Assembly (NCBI RefSeq): GCF_003999195.1
Contig: NZ_RJVR01000323.1
Location: 1-64,000, forward strand
Length of the DNA: 64,000 nt
Source of the DNA: Streptomyces soli
GTDB lineage: Bacteria; Actinomycetota; Actinomycetes; Streptomycetales; Streptomycetaceae
Direction of reading: 5' to 3'
The translations under genes were made by a program, and so were the position numbers. The notes under the pieces were generated by a model, which was not told the DNA's origin, did no database searches, and saw only the letters and a program-made list of their open reading frames with translations. This document shows positions 52,752 to 60,932 of this stretch, piece by piece; position 1 is the stretch's first letter; the number at the start of each line of letters is the position of its first letter.

Positions 52752-52982
52752 TCAACGAGTTACCGACAATCTGTCGGAAAACCAATTTACTCCTCCACCC
52801 GCAGCCCCTGGCGCATCCGTCACGACCCCGTCGCAGCCGAGCCGCACCAGGCCCTCCATGGTGTTCTCCGGCACTTCCAGGGCGCCGCCCCGGTAGGCGA
52901 TGTACGTGATCCGGTGAGGTGCCGCCGCGGCCGGCGTGGTGAGCAGGGCCACGACGGAGAAAACGAGGAGTGCGCGCTTCAT
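52752..52982 (-). pseudogene. Collapsed glycerophosphodiester phosphodiesterase gene
   Basis: A 76-residue frame. The signal peptide (MKRALLVFSVVALLTTPAAAA) is followed by TYIAYRGGALEVPENTME, the start of the GDPD barrel (its H is changed to Y in AYRGG). Directly after comes LGCDGVVTDAP, which fits the end of the barrel. The intervening 200 or so residues with the catalytic His and metal ligands are missing. The frame ends just before the heme oxygenase gene. It might still be secreted but cannot be a phosphodiesterase. Confidence 0.65.
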
Positions 52983-53172
52983 CACGTTTGTGACGCTAGG
53001 TGTACGGGTGGTGATCCGCAGTCGCAGCGCGGCTGAACGGAGGGCACCCCGGGTGCGCACAGGATCCTGACAAGGAGCAGGATGGGGTCCATCATCCGTG
53101 AATTCCGCTTACGCCCTTCGCGGCGTTACGTACTGTGGAGCATGGGTAACCACGGGCGAGGGAAGGGGCTCG

Positions 53173-53928
53173 ATGGCAGGCAAGAGCAGGATGTCCGACT
53201 GGCTGCGCCGCCGTTCGGCAGACCGCGACAGCGACGACGGGGCGGGGGCCCGGGGGTCGGTCCGGAGGTCAGCCGTCCGCAGCCGGGACGACCTGCGCCG
53301 CGAGGAGCTGCTGCGCGCCGCAGCCGCCGCCGGCCTGCCGCTCGCTCCCGCCGCACACCCCTCCGGGGTCTCCGGCTTCCGATGCTCGTGTGACCGCATC
53401 GGCTGCCCCACGCCCGGCATGCACCCGGTGTCCTTCGCCTGGCACACCCAGGCCACCACTGACCCCGAGAAGCTCGACCAGTGGATGCGTACCCAGCCCC
53501 TCGCCAACTTCATCGCGGCCACCGGCAGTACGCATGACGTCCTCGACGTCCCCGCCGAGGCCGGCCGTATTGCCCTCGACCGCCTCGCCGCGGAGGGCGC
53601 GGCGCTCGGGCCCGTGGCCTCCTACGGTGCCGACCGGCTCCTCTTCTTCACCGCCACCCGTGGCGCCGTGGAGGACGAGGACGAGTGGTGGCCCTGCGAG
53701 CTCGACTGCCACCCCGAGACCCTCGACGAACACCCCGGCCTGCGCTGGCACTGCCGCGGCAGCTACGTCCTCGTCCCGCCGTCCCACCTTCCTTCCGGCG
53801 AGACCGTCGCATGGCTCCCCGGCCGAGGCCCCGACTGCGACCTGCCCGACCCGCTGCCCCTGCTCGAGGTCCTCACGGACGCCTGCGCCCAGATCGAGCA
53901 CGAACCGGAAACGGCGGGCTGGCTCTGA
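53173..53928 (+). CDS. Bifunctional primase/polymerase-like (prim-pol) protein
   Basis: A 251-residue protein with the N-terminal prim-pol-type domain that is common in Streptomyces. It shows a helical region (LRREELLRAAAAAGLPLAPAA), a cysteine cluster (CSCDRIGCPTPGMHP), the segment DPEKLDQWM, then VLDVPAEAG in place of the usual catalytic acidic pair. The C-terminal half has CRGSYVLVPPSHLPSG. Only one acidic residue is clear at the active-site position, so enzymatic activity is doubtful. The ATG at 53173 has GGAAGGGG upstream. Confidence 0.7.
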   Translation: MAGKSRMSDWLRRRSADRDSDDGAGARGSVRRSAVRSRDDLRREELLRAAAAAGLPLAPAAHPSGVSGFRCSCDRIGCPTPGMHPVSFAWHTQATTDPEKLDQWMRTQPLANFIAATGSTHDVLDVPAEAGRIALDRLAAEGAALGPVASYGADRLLFFTATRGAVEDEDEWWPCELDCHPETLDEHPGLRWHCRGSYVLVPPSHLPSGETVAWLPGRGPDCDLPDPLPLLEVLTDACAQIEHEPETAGWL

Positions 53929-53950
53929 CGGGCGAAAACAGCCCCCGTCA
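53926..53950. terminator. Compact bidirectional terminator made from two stop codons
   Basis: TGACGGG at 53926-53932 pairs with CCCGTCA at 53944-53950. The two arms contain the TGA stop of the prim-pol gene and the complementary stop of the convergent lipoprotein gene, so one hairpin serves both. Confidence 0.6.
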
Positions 53951-54928
53951 CTCGCCCTTGGCGGAGATGAGGCCGACCACACGGCTCAGGACGACCACCT
54001 TGCCGCCGGCCGCATTCGGCGGCACCGTCGCGGCCTGCTCGGCGAGCCGCAGATACGTCACGGAGGTCTTCGCGGTGCCGGTCATCAGGGCCCGCGTATC
54101 GGCGTTGGTCGGCGGGACGACCCCGGCCCGGAGCGAGGTGTCCTTCGCGGTGTGGTGCGAGGCGAAGAAGACGAGCGCGCCGCCGTCCTTCGTACGGAGC
54201 GCGATCGGCGGGTACTCACCGGCCTTGGCGGGCTGGTCGGCGTACTGCGTGGCGAGCGTCGCCGTACGGGAGTTGGCGGCACGCCAGGTCCGCAGCTGCG
54301 AGGTGGCGGGGCCGGCCGCGAAGACGGCGGAGCCCGCCGAACCCTTCTGGAGGTAGTCCGTGTACGCCGTGCTCAGGTCGCCCGGCTGGACCAGCAGCCC
54401 GGACCCGGAAGAGGAGACCGGCTCGACGTAGCCCTGCCTGTCGCGGGCGAACGCGAGCTTGGTGGAGTCGCCGTAGACGCCGAGGTGGGAGGCCTTCCAG
54501 GGCTCGGCGGAGCTGTTGCGCTGGAAGACCAGCAGCCAGCGGCCGTTCTTGGTCTTGTTGCTGACCGCGTCGGCGACGAACCACTTGGGCCAGCCACGCT
54601 GACGCGGGATCAGGAAGCTCGGGTCGGTGAGCTCGATGGGGACGTACGAGGGGTTGCCGCCGGGGTTGTTGGCGTGCTTCGCCTGGAGACCGGCCACGTC
54701 CGAGGCGCCGAGCGGGCCGGTCTCGATGGTGGCCATGAGCTTCGGGTCGAAGTTCTTGTTGGCCTTGTTGTTCGTGCTGGTGAAGTCGGCCAGAACCTTG
54801 GCGGCCTCAGCCTTCCTCACCGACGGTACGAGTGCCTGCTCCCCGTGCACCGTTACGCACCCGGTCATGGCCGACGCCATCAGTGTCAGCAGGGCGAGAG
54901 CTGGCAGGAAGCGCGGCCTGCGGGTCAT
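53948..54928 (-). CDS. Hypothetical lipoprotein
   Basis: A 326-residue exported lipoprotein with a clean signal peptide and lipobox (SAMTGC, Cys near 24). The mature protein is soluble with repeated beta-like segments (WLLVFQRNSSAEPWKASHLGVY, GALVFFASHHT). No catalytic motif was recognised. The ATG at 54928 is chosen because it directly precedes the signal peptide. The first 122 nt overlap the end of the efeU gene in another frame. The position suggests cotranscription with the efe genes. Confidence 0.75.
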   Translation of the reverse strand: MTRRPRFLPALALLTLMASAMTGCVTVHGEQALVPSVRKAEAAKVLADFTSTNNKANKNFDPKLMATIETGPLGASDVAGLQAKHANNPGGNPSYVPIELTDPSFLIPRQRGWPKWFVADAVSNKTKNGRWLLVFQRNSSAEPWKASHLGVYGDSTKLAFARDRQGYVEPVSSSGSGLLVQPGDLSTAYTDYLQKGSAGSAVFAAGPATSQLRTWRAANSRTATLATQYADQPAKAGEYPPIALRTKDGGALVFFASHHTAKDTSLRAGVVPPTNADTRALMTGTAKTSVTYLRLAEQAATVPPNAAGGKVVVLSRVVGLISAKGE

Positions 54929-55769
54929 CGGACGTGGGCTCCTTCGGGACTGCGGCGGCACTCGGCGCGGCAACCCTACCGGGGGCCAGGAAGAGGAACA
55001 TCGTCGGGACGAGATACAGCGCCCAGACCGTGACCTGCAGCCAGGTCGGGTCCGGCTGGAAGTTGAACACGCCCTTGAGCAGCGTCCCGTACCAGCTGTC
55101 GACCGGGATCTGCTCGCTGATGTCGAAGGCCCTCGACCCCAGCCCGGTCAGCCAGCCGGCCTCCTGCAGATCGTGGAATCCGTACGCGAGGACGCCCGCC
55201 GCGACGACCACCAGCATGGCGCCGGTCCAGGTGAAGAACTTCGCCAGGTTGATGCGCAGCGCGCCCCGGTAGAAGAGCCAGCCGAGCACGACCGCGGTCA
55301 GCAGCCCCAGCGTGGCGCCCACCAGGGGACGTACGCCGTCGTTCGTCGCCTGGACGGCGGTCCAGATGAACAGGGAGGTCTCCAGGCCTTCGCGCCCCAC
55401 GGCGAGGAAGGCGGTGATCACCAGCGCGGTGGTGCCCATGGCGATCGCGGCGTCCAGCTTGCCGTGCAGCTCGGCCTTGAGATGCCGCGCGGTACGCCGC
55501 ATCCAGAAGACCATCCAGGTCACCAGGCCGACCGCGATGACCGACAACGATCCGCCGAGCGCCTCCTGCGCCTCGAAAGTCAGCTCCTGGGAGCCGAACT
55601 GCAGCGCCGCGCCGAAGCCGAGGCTGAGGGCGACGGCGAGGCCGACGCCGAGCCAGACCGGCGGCAGCTTGTCCTTGCGCTGTGTCTTGACCAGGTAGGC
55701 GATGAGGATGCAGACGATCAGGCTGGCTTCCAGACCCTCACGGAGCCCGATCAGATAGTTGCCGAACAC
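54807..55769 (-). CDS. efeU: FTR1-family ferrous iron permease
   Basis: A 320-residue membrane permease with about seven helices and two REGLE motifs (LREGLEASL near residue 10 and VGREGLETSL near residue 123) that carry iron across the membrane. It works with EfeO and EfeB as the EfeUOB ferrous/ferric importer. The C-terminal 45 residues are hydrophilic, Ala/Asp/Arg-rich and overlap the lipoprotein gene; relatives usually end close to the last helix. It lies 6 nt downstream of efeB. Confidence 0.92.
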   Translation of the reverse strand: MFGNYLIGLREGLEASLIVCILIAYLVKTQRKDKLPPVWLGVGLAVALSLGFGAALQFGSQELTFEAQEALGGSLSVIAVGLVTWMVFWMRRTARHLKAELHGKLDAAIAMGTTALVITAFLAVGREGLETSLFIWTAVQATNDGVRPLVGATLGLLTAVVLGWLFYRGALRINLAKFFTWTGAMLVVVAAGVLAYGFHDLQEAGWLTGLGSRAFDISEQIPVDSWYGTLLKGVFNFQPDPTWLQVTVWALYLVPTMFLFLAPGRVAAPSAAAVPKEPTSDDPQAALPASSRPADTDGVGHDRVRNGARGAGTRTVGEEG

Positions 55770-55775
55770 GGTCGG

Positions 55776-57098
55776 TCACTTCCCTTCAGAGGATTCGAAC
55801 AAGGTCCGGCCCCACCAGTCGCCGCCCTTCCGGACGCCCGGCGGTACGACGAAGACCGCCGAACCCACGTGCTGGATGTACTCGTTGAGCGCGTCGTGCT
55901 GCGCCAGCTGCTTCTGCAGCGGGATGAAGCCCGAGCGCACGTCACGCTGGTACGCGAGGAAGAACAGCCCCGCCTCCAGGCGGCCCAGACCGTCCGTGCC
56001 GTCCGTGAAGGAGTAGCCGCGGCGCAGGATCGTCACGCCACTGTTGTCGGGGTGAGCGAGCCGGACGTGCGCGTCGGGCTTCATGGCCTTGAAGTTGGGG
56101 GCGTCGCGCTCGTTCCTCTTGCCGATCGGGGCGCCCTCGCCCTTCGTACGGCCGAAGACGTCCTCCTGCTCGCCGAGCGAGGTGCGGTCCCAGGTCTCGA
56201 TGTGCATCCGGATCCGGCGGGCGACCAGATACGAGCCTCCGGCCAGCCAGGCCGGGCCGTCCGACTCGGAGACCCAGACGTGCTTGGTCTGCGCGGCCCT
56301 GTCGGAGCCGGCGGCATTGTGCGTGCCGTCCTTGAAGCCCATCAGATTGCGCGGGGTCTGCTCGTCGGGGGTGGTCGAGGAGGTCTTGCCGAAGCCGAGC
56401 TGCGACCAGCGGATGGCGACCTTGCCGAAGCCGATGCGGGCGAGGTTGCGGATCGCGTGGACGGCGACCTGCGGGTCGTCCGCGCAGGCCTGCACGCACA
56501 GGTCGCCGCCACTGCGCCGGGTGTCCAGGGCGTCGCCGGCGAACTTCGGCAGGCCGACCAGCGCCTCGGGCCGGTGCTTCTTCAGGCCGAAGCGGTCCTT
56601 GCCGTCCTTCTCGAACAGCCCGGCGCCGAAGCCCACGGTCAGCGTCAGCCGGGACGGCTGCAGGCCCAGCGCCTCTCCGGTGTCATCCGGCGGCGCCTCG
56701 GCGAGGCCGCCGACTGCTCCGTCGCCGACCGGCTGTCCCTTGGCCATCATCGCCGCCGCGTCCGTCCAGTCCTTGAGCAGCTGGACCAACTCGTCGCGGT
56801 CGTCGGTCGTGATGTCGAACGCCGCGAAGTGCAGCCGGTCCTGGACGGGCGTCACAATGCCCGCCTGGTGCGTGCCGTGGAACTCGACGGCCGCCCCCGC
56901 CGACGCCGCCGACTGCACGTCGCTCCCGGTCCTGAGAGCGGCGACCGCCCCGCCCGCCGCCGCCGCGCCGAGCACGACACCCGCGCCGGTCCAGCCAATG
57001 ACTGACCGTCGGGTGACCGGGGGCCGGGCCTCGTCCGGGTTGCCCGAGCCGGCCGGCTCGGGCTCTGCGGCTTCGCCGGTTACGGTGGTGTCGGCCAT
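55776..57098 (-). CDS. efeB: Deferrochelatase/dye-decolourising peroxidase
   Basis: A 440-residue DyP peroxidase with a twin-arginine signal (VTRRSVIGWTGAG near residue 28) for export with heme bound. The family motif GFKDGTHN (GxxDG) and the heme-binding C-terminal half (LARIGFGKVAIRW, PHPxNSG-like AHPDNSG) are present. EfeB oxidises iron or removes iron from heme for EfeU. The position between efeO and efeU is the usual operon order. Confidence 0.93.
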   Translation of the reverse strand: MADTTVTGEAAEPEPAGSGNPDEARPPVTRRSVIGWTGAGVVLGAAAAGGAVAALRTGSDVQSAASAGAAVEFHGTHQAGIVTPVQDRLHFAAFDITTDDRDELVQLLKDWTDAAAMMAKGQPVGDGAVGGLAEAPPDDTGEALGLQPSRLTLTVGFGAGLFEKDGKDRFGLKKHRPEALVGLPKFAGDALDTRRSGGDLCVQACADDPQVAVHAIRNLARIGFGKVAIRWSQLGFGKTSSTTPDEQTPRNLMGFKDGTHNAAGSDRAAQTKHVWVSESDGPAWLAGGSYLVARRIRMHIETWDRTSLGEQEDVFGRTKGEGAPIGKRNERDAPNFKAMKPDAHVRLAHPDNSGVTILRRGYSFTDGTDGLGRLEAGLFFLAYQRDVRSGFIPLQKQLAQHDALNEYIQHVGSAVFVVPPGVRKGGDWWGRTLFESSEGK

Positions 57099-57144
57099 GG
57101 CCTGCTTGCCTTCCCTCAGCGTGTTTCCTCTGGTCCCAGGTGGG

Positions 57145-58272
57145 CTACTTGGCTACCGCTGCCGCCAATGTGGAAAGCGGCTCGGCCAGCGAGTTGACGG
57201 CGTCGGCCAGACCCTTGCGGTCGGTCTTGCCGACGGTGTCGTACGACACGAAGCCGTCACCCTCGCGGTAGGTGTCCAGGAGCTTCTTGATCGACGTGAA
57301 CTGCTTGTCCAGCTCCTTGGTGAGGGCCGGCTCGTTCTCCGACGCGACCGGCTTCAGCAGCTGGTAGGCCTTCTCGGCGCCTTCGACGTTGGCGTAGAAG
57401 TCCGACAGGTCGGTGTGGCTGTAGCGGTCCTCCTCACCGGTGACTTTGCCGGTGGCGACCTCGTCGAGGAGTTCCTTGGCACCGTTGGCCATGCTGGTCG
57501 CGGTGATCTCGGCCTTGCCGACCCGGGCCTGCCAGTCCTCGAGGTCGGTGACCAGCTGGGCGGCGAGCTTCTTCTCGTCCGGGCCGATCTTCTTGTCCTG
57601 CCACAGCGCCTTCTCCAGGCGGTGCCAGCCGGTCCACTTCTGGCCCGCCTCGACACCGTCGGCGCGGGTGTCGGTCTTCGGGTCGATGTCACCGAAGGAC
57701 TCCGCCACCGGCTCGGCGCGCTCCCAGCCGATCCGCGAGTTGGCGAACTCCGTTTTGGCGCCGGCGATGTCGCCCTTCTTGATGGCGTCGGCGAACTTCT
57801 TCACCGCCGGAATCGTCAGATCGGCCTGCGCCTGCGCGTACTGGCGGTACTCGGCCACGGCCGTGTCCAGGCGCGGGTCGGTCTTCGCCGCGCCCTTGCC
57901 GGTGACGGTGATCTTCTGCCGGATGCCGTCGCCCTTCATGCCGGGCTTGCAGGCGACCTCGTACGAACCTGCCTTGATCTCCGCGGTGATGGTGGCCTTG
58001 GTGCCGGGCCCGATGTTCTCCCGCTCGGTCACGATCTTGTCGCTCGGCGTGTAGACGTAGACCTCGGTGATCTTCGAGCCCTTGTTCTGCACGGCGATCT
58101 TGACGTGACCGGCCGGGAAGGTGGTCTTCGAGACCTGGCACCTGCTGTCGGTCGCGGTCACCTGCACCACGTCCGAGCCCTTCGCGGCCGTCTTCTCGGC
58201 GCACCCCGTGACAGCGGTGACGGCGACCACTATGCCGACGGCGGTGACGGCGGAGGTGCGGGTGGCGGACAT
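57145..58272 (-). CDS. efeO: Iron uptake lipoprotein EfeO
   Basis: A 375-residue exported lipoprotein (lipobox AVTGCAE). It combines a cupredoxin-like N-terminal domain (residues about 38-125, VACKPGMKGDGIRQ) with a helical M75 domain carrying the metal motif GWHRLEKALW. It binds iron and passes it to EfeU. GGAG lies upstream of the ATG at 58272, and the upstream region carries an iron-box-like dyad, so it is probably repressed when iron is plentiful. It begins the efeOBU operon. Confidence 0.93.
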   Translation of the reverse strand: MSATRTSAVTAVGIVVAVTAVTGCAEKTAAKGSDVVQVTATDSRCQVSKTTFPAGHVKIAVQNKGSKITEVYVYTPSDKIVTERENIGPGTKATITAEIKAGSYEVACKPGMKGDGIRQKITVTGKGAAKTDPRLDTAVAEYRQYAQAQADLTIPAVKKFADAIKKGDIAGAKTEFANSRIGWERAEPVAESFGDIDPKTDTRADGVEAGQKWTGWHRLEKALWQDKKIGPDEKKLAAQLVTDLEDWQARVGKAEITATSMANGAKELLDEVATGKVTGEEDRYSHTDLSDFYANVEGAEKAYQLLKPVASENEPALTKELDKQFTSIKKLLDTYREGDGFVSYDTVGKTDRKGLADAVNSLAEPLSTLAAAVAK

Positions 58273-58296
58273 GCGGGCTCCAGGTTGCAGGCAACA

Positions 58297-58352
58297 GTTA
58301 GGGCAGCCTTCCCTTGGGAAGGCTGCCCTAACCTATATGAGCCTTGCCTAAC
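58297..58352. promoter_or_regulatory. Large dyad and iron-box-like site upstream of efeO
   Basis: A perfect 17-bp inverted repeat (GTTAGGGCAGCCTTCCC at 58297-58313 and its partner at 58316-58332) with a 2-base centre lies between map and efeO. Next to it, TTAGGCAAGGCTCATATAG on the minus strand (about 58333-58351) matches the DtxR/DmdR1 iron-box consensus at 13 of 19 positions by eye. The dyad also follows the map stop codon and could act as its terminator. Confidence 0.6.
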
Positions 58353-58355
58353 CTG

Positions 58356-59219
58356 TCATGCCCCGGGCGGCCACGGCAGCGTAAGGATCTCCGCACCCGT
58401 GTCGGTCACCACGAGCGTGTGCTCGAACTGGGCTGTGCGCTTGCGGTCCTTGGTGACCACGGTCCAGCCGTCGTCCCAGATCTCGTAGTCGTAGGTGCCC
58501 AGGGTCAGCATCGGCTCGATGGTGAAGGTCATCCCGGGCTTGATCAAGGTGGTCGCGCGCGGGTCGTCGTAGTGCGGGACGATCAGCCCGGAGTGGAACG
58601 ACGTGTTGATGCCGTGGCCGGTGAAGTCCCGTACGACGCCGTAGTTGAAGCGCTTCGCGTACGACTCGATGACCCGGCCGATCACACTGATCTGCCGGCC
58701 CGGCTTCACCGCCTTGATCGCCCGGTTCAGCGACTCGCGGGTGCGCTCGACCAGCAGCCGCGACTCCTCGTCGACATCGCCGACCAGGTACGTGGCATTG
58801 GTGTCGCCGTGCACGCCGTGGATGTACGCCGTCACATCGAGGTTGACGATGTCGCCGTCCCGCAGCTCCGTCGAGTCCGGGATGCCGTGGCAGATGACCT
58901 CGTTGATCGACGCGCACAGCGACTTCGGGAAGCCCCGGTAGCCGAGGTCCGACGGATAGGCCTGGTGGTCGACCATGTACTCGTGCGCAATCCGGTCCAG
59001 CTCGTCGGTCGTCACGCCGGGCGCGATCGCCTTCGCGGCCACCTCCATCGCCCGGGCGGCGATCCGGGACGCGATGCGCATCTTCTCGACCGTCTCGCTG
59101 TCCTGGACCTCCGGCCCTGTGTACGGAGTCGGGCCAGGCTTGCCCACGTACTCCGGACGCGGGATCGAAGCGGGGACGGGGCGGGGCGGCGAGAGCTTCC
59201 CGGGCACGAGGACTGACAT
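58356..59219 (-). CDS. map: Methionine aminopeptidase, type I
   Basis: A 287-residue metallopeptidase that removes the initiator methionine. The metal ligands are visible: Asp in NLDVTAY, Asp in HGDTNATY, His in GHGINTSFH, Glu in FTIEPML and Glu in AQFEHT. An N-terminal extension of about 40 residues (PPRPVPASIPRP) is proline-rich, as in actinobacterial long-form MetAPs. It ends just before the efeO regulatory dyad. A convergent or divergent partner is not apparent apart from the small gene at 59272. Confidence 0.94.
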   Translation of the reverse strand: MSVLVPGKLSPPRPVPASIPRPEYVGKPGPTPYTGPEVQDSETVEKMRIASRIAARAMEVAAKAIAPGVTTDELDRIAHEYMVDHQAYPSDLGYRGFPKSLCASINEVICHGIPDSTELRDGDIVNLDVTAYIHGVHGDTNATYLVGDVDEESRLLVERTRESLNRAIKAVKPGRQISVIGRVIESYAKRFNYGVVRDFTGHGINTSFHSGLIVPHYDDPRATTLIKPGMTFTIEPMLTLGTYDYEIWDDGWTVVTKDRKRTAQFEHTLVVTDTGAEILTLPWPPGA

Positions 59220-59271
59220 GTCAGCGAGTGTATCGGCGTGTCCGGCGGGCGATGTCGGGCACCATTACGCC

Positions 59272-59511
59272 ATGGCTCTGTTCAAGCGCGTACGAAAGCC
59301 GGCCGGCAAGCCGGGCGAGTGGTACTACTGCCTCGAGCACAAGAAGGTCGAAGAGGGCCCCGAGTGCCCGGCCAAGGACCGCTTCGGCCCCTACGCGACC
59401 CGTGCCGAGGCCGAGCACGCCATGCAGATCGCCGCCGACCGCAACCTGGAGTGGGAGACCGACCCCCGCTGGCACGACGCCGACCGCGCCGGCGACGACG
59501 AGAGCGGCTAA
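59272..59511 (+). CDS. Small conserved hypothetical protein (79 aa)
   Basis: A 79-residue hydrophilic protein (MALFKRVRKPAGKPGEWYYC) with two cysteines in CLEHKKVEEGPECPAKDRFGPYAT that could bind a metal. It resembles small Streptomyces proteins sitting next to map. It starts with ATG 53 nt from the divergent map gene. The function is unknown. Confidence 0.75.
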   Translation: MALFKRVRKPAGKPGEWYYCLEHKKVEEGPECPAKDRFGPYATRAEAEHAMQIAADRNLEWETDPRWHDADRAGDDESG

Positions 59512-59524
59512 GTGTGGCTATGAC

Positions 59525-59554
59525 CTTGGCCGATGGCCATGGCCATCGGCCAAG
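59525..59554. terminator. Perfect 30-bp palindrome
   Basis: CTTGGCCGATGGCCATGGCCATCGGCCAAG is its own complement. It lies just after the small 79-residue gene. A second imperfect hairpin (GAGGCCGCGC with GCGCGGCCTC, 59559-59601) follows at the end of the convergent MFS gene. It is likely a terminator for both directions. Confidence 0.65.
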
Positions 59555-59600
59555 CTAAGAGGCCGCGCCCGCGACGCCGCCCCATCTATGTGCGCGGCCT

Positions 59601-60878
59601 CTAAGCGGGCTCCATCGCCGTCCCTCTGGCATGCTCCGCCCGGGCCCGTACCGCGTGCTCGTTGGTCCGGGCGTCGTACGACCACAGCTTCGGCAGTGAC
59701 ACCGCCAGCAGCGCCACCGCCGCCACGCACGACAGCCCGCCCGTCCAGATCGCGGCCCGCACCCCGATCAGCGCTCCCACGCCGCCCGCCCGGATCTGGC
59801 CCGCCTGCGGACCGACGGTGAAAGACAGCACGCCGATGCCCGCGAGCCGGCCCCGGAACTCGTCCGGGATCGTCTGATTCCACATGGCCGTACGGAAGAT
59901 GCCGCTCACGATGTCGATGCCGCCGGCCAGCATGAGCAGCGGCAGCACCAGCCAGACATGGCGCACCAGCCCGGCCGCCGTCACGGCCAGCCCGAACACC
60001 GTGGCCGCCGCGACCATGGCCCGCCCGTGGTGATGCACCCGTGACGCCCACCCGCTGGTCACGCTCACCAGCAGCGCACCCGCCGGGAACGACGCGTACA
60101 TCGGCCCCAGCGCCCAGGGGGCGTGCAACGCGTCGGCCAGGAACGGGAACAGCGCGATCGGGAACGCCAGCACCGTCGCCGCCAGGTCCACCGCGAAGGT
60201 CCCCAGCAGCTCCTTCCGGCTCCAGGCGTACCGGGCGCCTTCCGCCAGTGCCGCCAGCGACGGCTTCTCCGCGTCATGCGCCGCCGGCGACGCCCCCATA
60301 GCCAGCACCAGCGGCACCGACACCAGGAACGTCACCATGTCGATCGCGTACGCCCACTGCAGCCCCGCGTAGGCGATCAACACCCCCGCCAACGACGGCC
60401 CCGCGACCCCGCCGATCTGCCACCGGATCCCGGCGAGCGCCGCCGCCGCGGTCAGCTGGTCGTGCGCCACGATCCTCGGCACGATCGCGTCCTGCGCCGG
60501 CCGCTGCAGACCGCTCTGCGCACTGCTCAGCGCGGCGATGACGTACAGGGGCCAGACCATCGGGTGCGGTAGCAACGTGTTGACCAGCAGTGACGCCACC
60601 AGCAGGCTTTGGCCCACCTCCGTCCACACGATCACCTTCCGCCGGTCGGAAGCGTCCGCCAGCGCGCCGCCGTACAGCCCGAACACGATCAGCGGGACCA
60701 GCTCGACCAGGCCGATGGCTCCGACCGCGAGCGTCGACCCGGTCAGCTCCTTCATCTGCACGGGCACGGCGACAAAGGTCAGGAATCCGCCGAACATCGT
60801 CACGGCCCCGCTGGACCACAACAGGCGGAAATCGCGGGACGCGCGCCAGGGCGTCAGATCAGGGAGGAGTCGGGGCAC
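59601..60878 (-). CDS. MFS exporter (EntS-like)
   Basis: A 425-residue transporter of the EntS/enterobactin-exporter branch (TPWRASRDFRLLWSSGAVTMFGG, GALADASDRRKVIVWTEVGQ). Twelve helices are predicted. The substrate is unknown; siderophore export is the usual guess for this branch and fits the neighbouring iron genes, but no siderophore genes are seen. Translation starts at GTG 60878. Confidence 0.82.
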   Translation of the reverse strand: MPRLLPDLTPWRASRDFRLLWSSGAVTMFGGFLTFVAVPVQMKELTGSTLAVGAIGLVELVPLIVFGLYGGALADASDRRKVIVWTEVGQSLLVASLLVNTLLPHPMVWPLYVIAALSSAQSGLQRPAQDAIVPRIVAHDQLTAAAALAGIRWQIGGVAGPSLAGVLIAYAGLQWAYAIDMVTFLVSVPLVLAMGASPAAHDAEKPSLAALAEGARYAWSRKELLGTFAVDLAATVLAFPIALFPFLADALHAPWALGPMYASFPAGALLVSVTSGWASRVHHHGRAMVAAATVFGLAVTAAGLVRHVWLVLPLLMLAGGIDIVSGIFRTAMWNQTIPDEFRGRLAGIGVLSFTVGPQAGQIRAGGVGALIGVRAAIWTGGLSCVAAVALLAVSLPKLWSYDARTNEHAVRARAEHARGTAMEPA

Positions 60879-60932
60879 GAGGAGATATCCTCCGCCCGCG
60901 CGATGCCGGGCGGCAAACCTATTTCAGGCCTC

